A stretch of DNA of 64,000 nucleotides from Tetrapyrgos nigripes. Lineage: Eukaryota; Basidiomycota; Agaricomycetes; Agaricales; Campanellaceae. A program made the position numbers and the translations under genes. The notes beneath the pieces are model-generated. The model saw only the letters and a program-made list of their open reading frames with translations, was not told where the DNA came from and ran no database searches. Within the stretch, counting starts at the first letter, position 1, and the number at the start of each line of letters is the position of its first letter. Positions 46,191 to 59,699 of this stretch are shown one piece after another. The stretch is taken from contig JAACJM010000090.1 of NCBI GenBank assembly GCA_013368315.1, forward strand, positions 243,697 to 307,696. The letters run 5' to 3'.

Positions 46191-46404
46191 CTTCTGTTTG
46201 ATTTCTTCAAAAGTCTACTGTCGAGTCTAATGCTTTCGTCACAGTTGCCATTTCGCTCATGTATATATGGAATTGGGGTATATGTACATGTAAGAGTGTC
46301 ACAGAAGTCTTTGCCAATTAACTTCCAGTATTATTTACAACAGCCATCACCTTGAGGTACAGGCTGTAACACATACTGAGTCCTACCCATACACTGGGTG
46401 CAAA

Positions 46405-46935
46405 TACCTGTAGATACACCATCATACTGTGATATTACTGAAGACTTACTCAGTGCCACTCAGTTTGTAAATCCTCATGTATTATGGGAGTATTACATGA
46501 AAGCAAAAATTTCAGAACCTGGAGTCTTTCTATGTGACATTCAGTCTAAGTAATACACACTCTAATACCATTGAAATTTACAGAAATATTTTAGTGTGAC
46601 ATGTAATCACAGTATGTCATAGAGTAATACAGCCTAGATTTACAGAGGACATACACAGGTGCAAATACCATAAATACACTGTCATACAGTGATATTACTG
46701 AAGACTTGCTCAGTGCCACTCAGGTTGTAAATCCCCATGTATTACAGGAGTATTACAGGAAAGCAAAAATTTCACAACAATTTCATAAGGTTTCTGTAAG
46801 TCAAGGTGTATTACTGGGATCTTTCTATGTGACATTGTGTCAGAGTAATACATACTATAATACTATTGAGATAGACAAAACATTTGATATGACACATGGT
46901 CACAGTATGTCATATAGTAATATAGCCAAGATTTA
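46405..46935 (+). repeat. Direct duplication of about 265 bp
   Basis: GTGATATTACTGAAGACT, CAGTGCCACTCAG.TTGTAAATC and GAAAGCAAAAATTTCA occur in the same order in both halves (about 46410-46640 and 46675-46930). The duplicate carries a few longer frames but no recognised protein. Confidence 0.65.
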
Positions 46936-47886
46936 CAGAAGACTTATGAGATCAAAAGCTCTTGTAAATCACTATCAATAGCAAGTGCATTTATGATAGA
47001 TTTACTGAATGACAAGATGGTCACAGAAATGTTTAAATAAGATCCGGTGTCAAGAACAGGTTCAGATAGGGACTGGATGCTTCTCAGGCCACCACACAGA
47101 AGCCAAAGACGAAGAAGCAAGGCAAATAGATGGTATAGGTGAGTAAGCCAGTACTGGGCCAGAGTCTACATAGTACCGAGGACAATGCTGAGCAGTATGG
47201 ATCAGTGGGACAGAAGTGGACAGACTGGAGACCTATCTACAAAGCCCTATAGTAAATATATGAAAGTACGAAGCTAGATCAGCAGGTACTAAGGGAAGCT
47301 ATCATAGGATGATGATCAGGTATGATCTGCCAGTCAGATAAATGATGTATCAAGGAAGGTAGAAGCCATAGGTACCAACAGACAAGATCTAGAATGAAGG
47401 AAGTAGAAGTAATGGGATACAGGGTCTGGAAGCGAGGACAGGAAGGGATTCATGGCATCAGGTGTATTACAGAAGCTTTACAAAACCCAAAACATTGGCA
47501 TGGAATCTTGTAATTTTACAGAAAAGTCATACATCAAGATAGAGGACATATGATATCCTGGGTATCCTAATAGGTTTAAAGTAATACACCTGTAAGTCAA
47601 GGAGAATTGTTTTGAAGTTACTGGAAAGTAGATAATTTGTAAATCCGGCATAAATTTGTACAATTCTAACAATGAATGTCAAATTAAGAAATGAATAGAT
47701 AGATTTTGGAATGAAAGAGGAGGTAACAGTCTACTCGTTGAGAGAGAGTGAAGGATTTGTGAAAGCTTTGTGAAGGCCCTCATACTCATGAGTGACTGAT
47801 GAAGAACTCACAGGGTTCATGACTCATGAAGGACTTGTGAAGGGTTTGTGAAGGGTTTAGTTCAGCACTGTGTATGTATCGGCAGA
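46936..47886. other. Non-coding spacer
   Basis: No gene recognised. Short direct repeats of TGTGAAGG(GTTT/ACTT) lie around 47760-47860. Confidence 0.35.
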
Positions 47887-50845
47887 CACCAGGGGCAAAT
47901 GATGACCCAGTGACATTTTGACTGGGTAAGATCCAGTTGTGATCCGGTGCATATCCAGTGCAGACCCAGCTCACACTCGTGGGAACGCAACTTGAGTGCG
48001 CGCGTGATCCTGGCAGCAATTATTTGTTAGTATTTACCTGAGCATTTGTTGCGTAGATAGCCAAATAATCAAATTTGATCATTTTTCATTTTTCATTGGC
48101 CTGCAGCACCCAGAAAGTTGCCGATACCCTCAGTGCAATGTGTGGGTACCCCAGGCTTAGGTGTGCTGGTGGTGGCTGTGTCAATCCCGTTCATTACCTT
48201 TGCTTTTCCGTCATTTCGGAGTGGATTCTGGGCCATTTACAAGTAAAATAGTAGCTGTATATATTTGATATTTACACTCTGATCTAGGTTTTTGATCAGT
48301 AAATCTTGAGAAAAGGATGAGTTGTAAATGTGCAACAGTTGCCACAATTATAAGTGCTATCAAACAGCCAAAAATTTCAAGGAGCCTGGTAAGAGAATCT
48401 CTTGATACTAGATAGTGAAAATTGAAGAGATCTATTCAATAATTTGGTATGTATTGGGGGTGGGAAGTAACTTGGGGAAAGATTATACTAAGTACACTTA
48501 TGAACTGTAGTACTGTTTTTCAGTAACTACTTTAGTGCCCCTATCTGTTCTCTCAGCGTTACGTGTCATTTTTTATTTCAAACCTCTTTCCTTTCCTTAC
48601 TTGTTTTGTTTTTCTTACTATTTTTTATCAGACCATATCTTACATCCTGCACATTTTGTTTCCCTTCCTGACTTATTTTTTTCTACCGCACATCTTATAT
48701 GTTCCTTGTTTTCATCTGTTACTGCCTTCATTTTTTTCCACAGCTTTATTTGTTTTATTTTCAGACTTTGACCATATGGTACACATCCCAACTCATAATT
48801 AGCTACTGATGATCATGGATATAAGGTATCTAGTTACTCCCAATAGAGTCAGTGTTCCCCAGAGTTATCCATGTATCCCAGCAGTGCCAGCAGTTTTCCC
48901 AGTCTTTCCCCTTAGTCTTCCTTCTGTTGTTGATGTGCATTTTGGCCCTATATCAATGATAGCAGTATATCCCAGTCATCACCTATTTTCACTCACTTAT
49001 CATTATTCTCCCACAGTTTGCCACAGGTCTTCATATTGCCTTCTCCCTTGGTCATATGGGATTCTCTAGCTGTTGTCTAGCCTCTGAGTGTCTTGTGTGG
49101 GTTATTTAGAGCTGCATATCAGTATAATTTGTATCTAATTGATAGTATTAATTGGATATAGCAACAGCATAGTGGAGGTTTATGAGTTGTGAGTGAGATT
49201 CTAGTGTGGGTTAAGTACAGGTGAGGTGTGGGTGAGATACTGGCTAGGTGCAGGTGAGATATGGGATGAGATACAGTAAATGCAGGTGAGGTATGGGCTA
49301 GGTGCAGGTAGGATATGGGCTATGGTGTGGGGGAGGTACAGGCTAGATACAGATGGGATATGGACTAGGTGTGGTTGAGGTATGGGCTAGATGTAGTGAG
49401 GTAAAGGCTAGATGTGGGTGAGGTATGGACTAGGCGTGAGTAAGGTGTGGATCCCAGTAGTAAAGCAATGAATATCAGATCGAAATATTTGTATGTATTA
49501 GAGACAGAACCAGTCACAATCTTACCAATAAATCTCAAAGAGACCTACAAACCTGTCAGCAAATCATTCCTAGAGTCAGTGGTATTTTACATCTGCATTA
49601 TCTTGTGAAGGCTTAGAGTCAGACCTGATGTCCTGGCTGTTTGTCTTGTTCTTTTGTCAAGATAAAATATAGTTTTATGGCATGTAGGATTTCATATCCT
49701 CAATTAATGAGAATACTTATTCGTTTGGACTCTGTGGAATTTCATTCTTCCTCAATCTCAGTTATTCTCAGAGATATTGACATTGCTCAGATAAGTTCAC
49801 CAAAAGAAATTCATCCCTTTTGATTTTCGGATATCTCAACTGGGCTGACCCCAAAACTATTTTTTATCCCTTCTTAGTAATCTCAGCTCAATAACAGTAA
49901 ATACCAGAGATCTGGTGGCACCACTGAAGCTATTTCTTCAGAAGTGTTCTCATTCTGGAATTTAACAGCTTTTCCAGCTGAAAATAATAGCTTTTCATTT
50001 AGTAAACCTACATTTATGCTAATCACATAAGTTCCATCTCTTGTTTGGGTTTTGGAGCTGCAACAACAGTCCAAATATTTCTTCTACAGTACGATAGAGT
50101 GCCACTACAAAATTTATATGATTTACTTGTCCAAGCAAGACAGCATGGAGAACATCCCAAGGCAAAGATTTTAAATGGATCAGAAGTGAGTATAACTACA
50201 ATGAGTGCTAGCCCAAATCAGTCAAATGCCAAACATACTGGGAATTATTTTATACGATGACATACAGCAGAAAATTACTCACAGTTTACAAATTCATCTC
50301 AGGGGAGTGCAAAGAAAAATGAGCATTATCCTGGGCTCTTATGGGGGGTCAAGAAGAAATGAATAAAAGGTAAGTAATAAATTCTTGAATGTCCAGTGCA
50401 AATCTAAGACAAATTACAAGGAAGATTGCATATTCTTTTGACTCACCCATTCTCAAGATTTACTGATCAAAAACCTGAATCTGAGTGTGAATATCAAATA
50501 TATACAGGTACTGATGTACTTATCACTGGAGTGAACTTGGCCTCAATGTGATTGACACAGTGACCATCACACCTGCACCAGGGGTACCGCACCATGCACC
50601 AAGGGTATCCGCAACTTTTTGGGTGCTGCAGGCCAATGAAAAATGAAAAATGATCAAATTTGATTATTTAGCTATCTACGCAACAAATGCTCAGGTAAAT
50701 ACTAACAAATAATTGCTGCCGGGATCACGCGCGCACTCAAGTTGCATTCCCACGAGTGTGAGCTGGGTCTGCACTGGATATGCACCGGGTCGCAACTGGA
50801 TCTTACCCAGTCAAAATGTCACCGGGTCATCATTTGCCCCCGGTG
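47887..50845. mobile_element. Long-terminal-inverted-repeat element, 2.96 kb
   Basis: The left end CACCAGGGGCAAATGATGAC (47887) and the right end (complement of CACCGGGGGCAAATGATGAC, ending 50845) begin inverted repeats that extend some 400 bases inward on each side. Paired landmarks are AAATTTGATCATTTTTCATT and CTGTATATATTTGATATT. The flanks show no convincing target duplication. The interior (about 48350-50440) has only short frames, so no transposase is visible. Confidence 0.85.
49190..49445 (+). repeat. Degenerate minisatellite, about 18-20-bp unit
   Basis: Imperfect units of the type GGTGAGGTATGGGCTAGGTGCA repeat about a dozen times inside the long-TIR element. Non-coding. Confidence 0.75.
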
Positions 50846-51489
50846 GGAGTCTTGATTGTGACACACTTTGATTTCCTCTAGACAGTTGTGACAGATGCAA
50901 ACACTTGTAGCAATAAGCAATCCCCCTCATCATCCTATCAGCAGTTTCATGGAAGGGGTCATGAGCTAGCTAAGCATGGGACTATACATGCAGGCCAATT
51001 ATTTTTGAGGCATTATGGTATCACACATACATTCTTTGGCCAATCACTGATAGAGTTGCAAAGATTTATATTAGTTCAAATCCACCAAATACCCTTCTGA
51101 ACTTGTCGGAAACAATATTTATTGGCTAGCCCATATATGTATATACTCCAGTATTCAAAGACTCTCCCCTCATATCCAGCATTGTCAGTGGCTTCACTCT
51201 TATGGATCCCTATCACCAGCCAATCATCAGGCACAGACAAAGACCTTTAATCAGAAAACAGCAAAGGTAGCACATCATACAGTGTACACAGACCATAAAA
51301 TGTGAGGACAGAGACCATGTAGAGAATAAAACTATTGATGAAGATTAGATAGCCTGGGTATTGGAGAATGATGCCAAGAGATAAAGAAAATTAATAGTAC
51401 TAAGTACAAAAATCAGATTGTAGTATGGGTTTGGGTTGAAGATCAAGGAAAAGTGTTTGACAAGAAGAGAAAAAGGTAGGAAAAAATTG

Positions 51490-54400
51490 CAAAAGGGAAG
51501 TCATATAATGAGGCCAGTTCTCGATGCCTAAACCCTGGCACAGCTCACCATGACTTCACTGTGATACATACCAATGGGGTGCATCGTGTTGGTGTTGACT
51601 TCTGTCAATGCTTTGGGAGCCCTGAACACGACACACAGCACATGAGGATCATGTGGTATCCTGCAACTCCAAAAGATCCCAAAACTGCTATCACATTCAG
51701 CTGCTTGCACCAGTTTCGACACCTCGACTGTCTCAGAAAGCTAGCTGCCTATGACTATTACTGAGGGATCCACTTGATGACAAAGGAGCACCATCAGATT
51801 GAACCAAAAGTGAGTGCTCAGTGTGTCACTGGGACAAATAATTCATTTGTGCCAGGACCGTTATCATGTCTTTCTCTGTGTCATAGTGAAATTTGAAAAT
51901 GTGTAAGTGAGGAGAACAAGGACATGCTGGGTCTGGAATTGCAGGAACATCATGTGGTGAGCTAGTGAATGAATGTCCAGCTTGTCCACTGCTGGAGAAG
52001 AATTTGCCTCCAGACTGGTAGCTCAGGGACCCAGAGCTTCAGTGAGTTAGCTACTTTCAGTGTTGTCTGATATTGATACATAGGTGTAGGTATCACTATG
52101 CTCTGTTCCTTGTGCTGGATGTAAACTTTCACCTGCGTAATTGCACTGTCTCTGATTAGCACAAAAATCCATTGCTGGGAGATGGCTTTGCATATCTCTG
52201 TCCAAGTACACCATACAAGGAACATATGAGGATGTAAGTTAATTTTGTTGTGTCTTTTGACCATCAATTGATTTTTGAAAGATGAGCAACTGCTCAGGTT
52301 TCCAAGCATGGCATTATCAAATATCAAGAACATTGTAGGCCTCCAGGTTAGGGGCATGGCAGGGAGATGTAGAGATCTGCAAAAAGGAGAAAGGTACTAC
52401 ATACCTTCTTTCTGGTGAATTTTCTCAATTTGTCTCATGTTGATGCAATGTTCCAGATATTGTAGCATTGATTTCATCTTTTGGTGTACAATCAAACAGA
52501 GTATCTCTGTATTGTTATCTCATATGATATCACCTGCCAGTGGAGCCTAAATCAGTGTTGGAATTTAAGGCCTTATTAAGGGCAATTTTCGAAGCTAAGG
52601 CCTTAACTCTTATTAAGGGTAATTAAGTTAAAGGTTTTTAAGGCTTAATTTCTGCAGAGCCTATATTAAGTTACTCCTCATAATCATCACCTGAACCAAC
52701 CAGCTCCCATCATCTGGTGGCTCATCTGAATACTCAGCATCCAAAAGCTCCATCATGCATGTCTCCTCATCATAGACTCGACATCGAGGGCATATGAAAT
52801 CCTCCAACAGCTTCTTGACAGCACCACCAAACAACTTTTCCAGTGAGATAGGTAACCAGCAATGACTGCTGGTCTGGATTTCAACACCTGTATCTGTCAA
52901 GTTATCAACCTGCATATCATCACTGTCCTCCACATCCTTGTTCATGATATCCAGCTCTTCCCTGAGTCTCTCACACTGCCCCTCTTCCTCATCCACTTTA
53001 TCAGCCCATTTCTTCAATTCACACCACCACCCAGCACAAGAAGCAATATAACGAGTGCTGCCACTATCATCAGAGTCATTGATGGATCGTTGGTATCTTG
53101 ATCTTCTAATAGGTCATGATAGCGCAGGACTTTGAGGAGCTGGCCGATGCATTCAGTTGAGGGATTCTGACGCTTTTTACGCTCTTCAATGAGATCATGC
53201 TTGAAATGATCTGCGTAAATGTTTGCTTTAACCTTTAATGCAGGCAAGGCACCATGCGCGGTAGTAAGATGAGTTGGATTTTGAGTCGGCTTTATGAAAG
53301 TAGGGCCATAAAGCACCCTTTGAAGCAGGCATGGTCAGGATTTTAGTGTAAGTTTCAGCCACAGTAAAATAGTGTAAGTAGACCTGTGCCAGGAACATTC
53401 ATCTACTTAAGGGTAAGCTAAGGGTTATTAAGGATTGGTGTCGACGTTAAGGCTTAACTTAATTACATATTAAGCCTTAACTTAACTTAAGGGCTAAGCC
53501 TTAAGTCCAACACTGGCCTAAATTTTTTGGAATTGGATGGCAGCCTTGGATCCTCAATTTGAGGTAAGGTTCACTGAAATGGGTGTCAATTTTCTTGTGT
53601 GCAAGTTCCACCTATGCACACACCAGCTGAAGTGTCATACTAGATTCAACTTTGATTACAATCCAGGGTGTGGGGAGACCCACGGTGAAGTGATTGAAGA
53701 GGGATGGGCATTGTCAAACAAGGCAGCAGCACAGACTGAAGAGGTGGGACCAGGATCCCATACTCAGACCCTGGATGACATTTTTGGGTTCCACAACTAT
53801 CTAAATGTGGAAAATCTTGGTAGGTCACCTAGTCTCTATGTAATTGACTGGATATCTGATAATTGAGCAGATAACGTCATTGCTAAGCACCTCATATCCA
53901 CATGCAAGGAGTTCAATCAATTCTACAAAGACTTTGAGCAGTTTGATAAGGGTCTGGAGCATAACTTGGGTAGAGAATGTCTGGATACATGGAAGAAAAG
54001 TGTCCTGGATTGGGAAAGGGATTGTGAAAACAAGTTGCCCTGTCCATATGAAAATGAGAATGGTGGTAAGTATGGATAACCAATTGACTGTCTTTCTAGC
54101 TGAGACAAAGGACCAATTCAAGCTGCTCCAGCTTGAGATGGCTGAGGAAGAAGCTGCCCAGATCTGTGATGGTGGAGGCCTGAAGTATCCTAGCAGCCAC
54201 AAAGGTTCATTGCTATGGGTATCAAACTACAGGAGTCACAGTATGTATCCTATATATCAATATTTGCCCTATACCCTATACTTATTGATGAGTGGTTTTC
54301 AGGCAAAGTCTTGTGTTATTCAGTGCTGTTAATAAGACACTCACACCAACACAGCAGTTGGAACTTGAGAAGAGACATTCCTCACTTCTCAAATGCATCC

Positions 54401-54860
54401 TTCAATTTAGGAGCTGGGTCTTGCCGATATTCCGACACCAGATGTTTTGGACCACATCAATCAGCTGGATATATCACATCCAGAGCAATTCCCAATGTTG
54501 CTGCCATCAGACTGTGAAACTGTGTCTGCTCATTCAAGAGCTTGCCTAGGTGATTTCCCAGAAATGGAAGCAAGAATGAGATATTGTGAGGTGTTGGATG
54601 CATTGGAGGGAGTGAGAGATGGACTTAGGGCAAGAACAACAGCCACACAATTCAAATTGCGGAATCTCAGTGGACAGGTGGAGAGCACAAGAGCAGGTGG
54701 CGTTCTTCAGCAAATTGATGTTCGGATACATACCCAAAAGATCCAATATTGAAATGCACAGACCGCTCTCTTGCGACTGCAGGGCCTGGGGGAATGGGAA
54801 CTTCAGTTGCAGCAACTGAACAATGACATCTCAAAGGGTCATCTCAGCTAAATAATTTGT
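51490..54860 (+). pseudogene. KDZ (Kyakuja-Dileera-Zisupton) transposase relic, interrupted by a hAT element
   Basis: Decayed pieces follow the KDZ order. NGVHRVGVDFCQCFGSP (51573 on), then WYPATPKDPKTAITFSCLHQF and AAYDYY, belong to the N-terminal cysteine-cluster (CxC2) region. CGELVNECPACP lies near 51957. YALFLVLDVNFHLR (about 52095) and YKEHM precede SYDITCQWSLN (ending 52552). The hAT element interrupts there. KFHLCTHQLKCHTRFNFDYN with GHTHGE-like GETHGEV and EEGWA resumes at about 53600, then EVGPGSHTQTLDDIFGFHNY. A C-terminal segment, ARMRYCEVLDALEGVRDGLR with a coiled-coil-like tail, runs to about 54860. Stops and frameshifts occur in most pieces. KDZ transposons are abundant in agaricomycetes. 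I cannot find the element's own ends. Confidence 0.85.
52553..53515 (-). mobile_element. hAT element nested in the KDZ relic, 963 bp, 8-bp target duplication
   Basis: The ends are CAGTGTTGGAATTTAAGGCC at 52553 and the complement of CAGTGTTGGACTTAAGGC at 53515, flanked by GCCTAAAT at 52545-52552 and 53516-53523. CAGTG ends and an 8-bp duplication are typical of hAT. Subterminal CTTAAG/TTAAGG motifs are repeated. The minus strand starts with a likely BED zinc finger (ASKGALWPYFHKADSKS followed by CLAC, from about 53323), then a broken acidic frame at about 53017-52661. The catalytic core is not recognisable. Confidence 0.92.
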
Positions 54861-56787
54861 GTAAACAAGTTTCAAAGCTATCTGACCCTATTCTGATGGA
54901 CAAGCATACAAGTGATTAGTCCCAATAGAAACTGACTTGGCAATTTTGGCCCTGTGCAAGGAGACAAGATGAAGAAAGATGAAAGTGTATACCTTACCTG
55001 GCACCCATGTACCTTGCTCAGTTCTGTAAATTTGGCACACAATTGACAAAGAACGATGATATACATATACAAGTACAGATATGCAGATTATACAGTCCAC
55101 CATATTCATTTTCATTGGGGCAAATCAAGACTTGAACTTTCAAAGATATGCATTGGTGTTGGGCTGGCAATTAGTGCTGGGTCAGGATGGGGTGCCAATC
55201 AGATACTGTTGACATACTTGTAAGGTGCTGTAGACATTGCACAAGATATTGTTGTATATACATAGAGGCGATGGCTTCTACTCCCTTTGGGGAGATATGT
55301 TCAGCATGATTCTGCACAAGTACTTTTTGCTTATATAAACTACATATACCTATACCAGGCCCAGGTATGGATATTGTAGAACAAGGATCAAGGAAACAAA
55401 CTACTGGAACCCAACAGTATACACTCAAGCACAAAGGTCATATACCAGTTACACAAATGCTTTATATATATTGGTAGCAGTATCTCATAAATAACACTTG
55501 GAATTAAAATGTCAAATAGTTCAGTGAAGCTCATATATACACCAGCATATTGAAGTGGTCATCAATAAGGATGTACATGGGTGCCGGATACACCCGCGGT
55601 ATTTGTTTGGGGTACAGCAAGGGTACAGGTACAGTGTAGCAAAATGCTGACCCATGCCATACCAGCAGATACTATAGGGGAGTTGCACGTCCAAGCGAGG
55701 ACATAAGGGAGAATGGTCGAGGCTTGGAAGGCTGAGTATGTGAGAGATGGGTAAGGCAAACGATCTCGTGACAATCGCGTGTGTCTGTCGTGAAAGACGT
55801 GGATGCGTTTACCTGATAGAAGGATAGGAGCAGAAACAGGGGATCAAAGACGGGCTCAGATAAAGGCTCAGTAGATGAAATTGAAGAGGAATGAGACTCA
55901 TGCTCAGGATCAGACTTGTGGGGGCAGAAAAAGTGAGTTAATTACAGTACAAACAAGTACTTATATACCTAAGTTCACCGATGCCCAAAACGAAGATTAA
56001 CAACAATTAAGACTAAAAGGAGAGAAAGATTTTTAAGGAACAAACAACTGAATGGCTGGACAAAGATATTGCGAGATAGGAGGTGGAATTGAGGGAGAGA
56101 TCGGTGAGTAGGAAGCAACAGAGGATAATTATAGTACGTTTGCGGAGAAAGAGAGTAGACGTCAAAAAGAAGTAAGTACTATCTAAACAGACCGTGCTCG
56201 CAAGCAAATAGACTTTCCACCACCTATACTTATCTTTCATCCGTAGGTTGGTACAACACCAGACGAAGATATGATGCACAGGAGGGGACCCCCAGACCCT
56301 TAACACTTGCTCAAGGTCTTGGTGTGAAGGGGAAAGACAGACCGTTGGACAAAAGAGTCGGTGACAGGTGGAGGACTAGCCTTATGGGGAAGAAAAGGAA
56401 TAAGTACCCAAAAACGGATGATGGGGAATTAGGACATTGAGAAGGAACAAAAGTGAAGAACATAGAGTAACATTGAAATGAACAGAACAGTCGGAAACGA
56501 CGGGTAGGGCATGCAGCCCTACTACAAGTGAGTACAAGAAAATAAAGTTCGTCCTTGGACTTTCAATCAGAGTAAGAAGAACAAGGGTTTCGGAACGGAA
56601 TAACATTTGGAACAATGATAGGGATTGAAGGAAGGAGGGGACAATGAAAGGGGTTGTTGGTAGTATAATAATTGTAAGGGTGGAGGGATAAGTTGTGAAG
56701 GAAAAGAGGGCCAAACACGGGAACTGCTTCAACCATAATAACTTGATGTGCTTCTCGAGATCAACGATCCAAAAATTCTTCACAAGG
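54861..56787. other. Spacer after KDZ relic
   Basis: No gene supported. Several short frames are present on both strands; none has a motif or splice pattern. Confidence 0.35.
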
Positions 56788-58117
56788 TTACAATTGAGAA
56801 CGCGTTGATGGAAATCTTCGAACGGAAGGTCCCAAGTTCTTCACTTCTCCTAATAAGTCCTGCTCGTACTGTCTTCCCTCGAATGAAAGATCCACAGGAC
56901 CAAACCACCACTTCAACAATTCCTTCTCCAACGCCAACCGTTCCATACAAACCGCCTTCCCAGACGCTCTTTCGTACAACATTCCTGTCCACCTATCCAT
57001 CCTAAACCTCTCTGTCCACTTTTCAAAAACTTTGACCATAAAAGGACCACTTCCAGATTTCCTATATCTCAACGGAATCACCAACATGCCTTCTTCCTTC
57101 CCTCTATAATAACCCAAAAACTCGTCCCAGCACAGCTCTGCATCCCTGACCCAAATGGTGATAACAATCAGCACTGTCGCACCACTCAACCCTGCACATT
57201 CCCCTGTACCAGAAAATTCACTCTCCCACATCCCTTTGACCCTCGCAATCCCATCAAATATGTACTTCATGGCGAAATCGAACTTGAAGTAGCTGGCCCT
57301 TGGTGCTGGATCAACGTATTTGAAAACCTCATTGTTGTTAATGAGGCGCTCGTGGTATCGAACGACGGTAGAGCTGGTGAATAGGAAGGGCAAGTCAGAG
57401 TAGTTGTGGAAACTGTAGGCGTCGGGGATGGGGTGTAGTGCCGCATAGTTGGGCCATTTGATTTTCTCATGTTGCGGGGAGAATTGTACTTCAATCAATT
57501 TCGGTCCATCTGCAGTAAGGGAAATTTCAGTAGTACATGGGAAAGCGACGGGGGCATTCAAATTAAAAGTGTAATTAGCCACAGTGTATACCAGAGGGTT
57601 GGTATACCAAAGAAAGTCAAAAAGTCCATCGGTTCTCATAGCTCGATGGATATTAAACTGTAAGGACCCAGTGCAGTAAACCGGAATCCTTTGGGCAGCA
57701 TAAGAAAAGAATGATGTGAAAGAGATATATATAGGTGGATCACGAAAAGGAGAGGGAAGGTTTTGATTGGCCAAGTCGGCATAATCGCAATAAGAAAGAG
57801 AGGAAGGTGAACGAGTAGAAAGATTATCACAACAGATAGGTCTGAATGAGACCACTTTGACAGACCGTGGAACGAAGGTTTTGACCTCATCTCCATCTGC
57901 ATTGGTCCATCAAATTGTCACCGAATGTGTTCAAGATTCTCGCACCCTCAGGAAGAACAAGATCCCGAGGGGGTGCAGTGCCCACATCCTCATCAAGCTC
58001 AGTCAACGAAGGCATCAAAGTCAAAGGAGTAGACGAAAGCTCAATTAAATCAGAACGTAGCATACAAGGAACAGCAGACTCATCAAGATCAGAAGCAACA
58101 TGAAGCACAGAAAACAA
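56788..58117 (-). CDS. Hypothetical protein, apparently frameshifted near 57900
   Basis: A long open minus-strand frame (about 57900 to 56788) encodes some 370 residues with aromatic-rich segments such as CTTEISLTADGPKLIEVQF, KFDFAMKYIFDGIARVKG, LCWDEFLGYYRGKEEG and EKELLKWWFGPVDLSF. No ATG fits its start. An upstream frame begins with ATG at 58117 and runs acidic (LIELSSTPLTLMPSLTELDE, LPEGARILNTFGDNLMDQ) into 57890. Removing a single base near 57895 would join the two, so this is probably one gene of about 440 residues carrying a frameshift. I do not recognise the family and see no signal peptide or membrane helix. Confidence 0.5.
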
Positions 58118-59699
58118 ATGAGAAATATCAGGCTAAAGCAAATGAATAAGAGAAGCATTAATAAGTAGTCTTTGGTAAATATGTACTTTATGTACTAAAA
58201 ACACAAAAACCTTTATACAATCTTGAAAGAAGACAAGTGTTCCGAGTAGTCAGAGTACTCAAATTCTCAACCAATCTTGTACTATAAGTACTTTTGTGGG
58301 GGTTTTGATAACACTTTTGCGCTAGCGCGCAAAGACACAAATATAACACCAAATGAACTAACAAGCCCCAAAGATCTAACACAGTTTTTGAAGGCCACAA
58401 ATGCCTTAGTTCAAAATCACAAACACACACACAAAGACCAAAGGTCAAACACAATAAGTTCACAATTTTATAACCACACTTGTTAAATTTTATAGACACT
58501 TGTTATAACCAACACACAATTTATACTCTTTTGGAGTGCAAGGTAAATGATAGAAGCTTTAGTCCAGTGTTTCACGTTTCCACTAATTACTAGCGAAATC
58601 CGGTACTCTACAGTACGTGGCTTGGGTAGCTACTAGTAATACCTGGTCCTTTTATACTACCGGTAGCTACAACTATACAGTTACTGCTTTAATTTGAATG
58701 TCTGCAAAAAGGTACGCAAAGAAAATTACAAATGCACAATAAAATCGCTAGTGGGGTCTACCTACTTTCCTCGTAAGTAAAGTCCTGCTATATCGGGTAT
58801 CTCGAAACTGTCTGTTCATTATCTAAATTTTGGTTAGGGATTTCTTTAGTCCCTCTTGCTTAATCTGTCTCGTTATTCTGAGTACCGCTCTGGTTAGCAC
58901 AGCTAGTATTGCTGACACACCAAGCTCCACCTATGACTACAGTATCCACTAGCACACCTTTCGCTAGGAATATATGCGTGTAGCTGTAGTTTCTTTAGGC
59001 CGCTGTTATTCCCATCGTTCAACCTTACTCGTCTAGCGCCAGGCCTCCCCTGACTAGGTAAGTACCATATTTATCTTCTACTAGAGTCCAGCTCTATGTA
59101 GCACTTTATTCTACCTTCCTAGCGTTGTCCTACACTCTTCAACGCTTTTTCTAGCATTTGTCGAGCATATAGTCCCAATCCGGAAATACTGTTACCCATT
59201 CAGGTCGTATTCCGATCTTTCAGATCTGCCGTGTTCTAGCGCTTCTATCCTCTATATCTCTTTATAGAGTGTCCCGCTAGGCATCCCTTCTTCATAGTTA
59301 GATTCCTGACGTTTCTAGGGTTCTATACATATACATATTGTCCTACTTCTGCCCACAGATGCTCTGTAGGATCCCATAATATTCCTCCAATACTCTCGGT
59401 ACCTTCAGAATCAACCGATCTCATAGATCTAGACCCTAGCGAGGCTAGTTCCGAATGTCCGATACCGCTATAGCCTTTCCGATCAGCCTTCAGCCGAGGC
59501 TTATGTTGCATGCGCGTCTGCCCTTGCTCGTGAATAGGGGCTATCCCTACTTCACCATCCCTTTGAGTTACCTTAGCGGTACTAGTGGTAGTAATAGGAT
59601 ATGTTAATAGTCTCTTAGGACCTCTATCTATATCATTACTTGGGTCTGCTATTACCACCTACCTCGAATACCACCGGCCGAATGGCACCATTCAGCCGG
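58118..59699. other. Spacer, no supported gene
   Basis: No coding sequence recognised. A GC palindrome-like core, TTTGCGCTAGCGCGCAAAG, lies at about 58317. The last 40 bases contain the left arm (59661-59681) of an inverted repeat whose right arm lies beyond the hAT element at 60355-60375. Confidence 0.4.
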
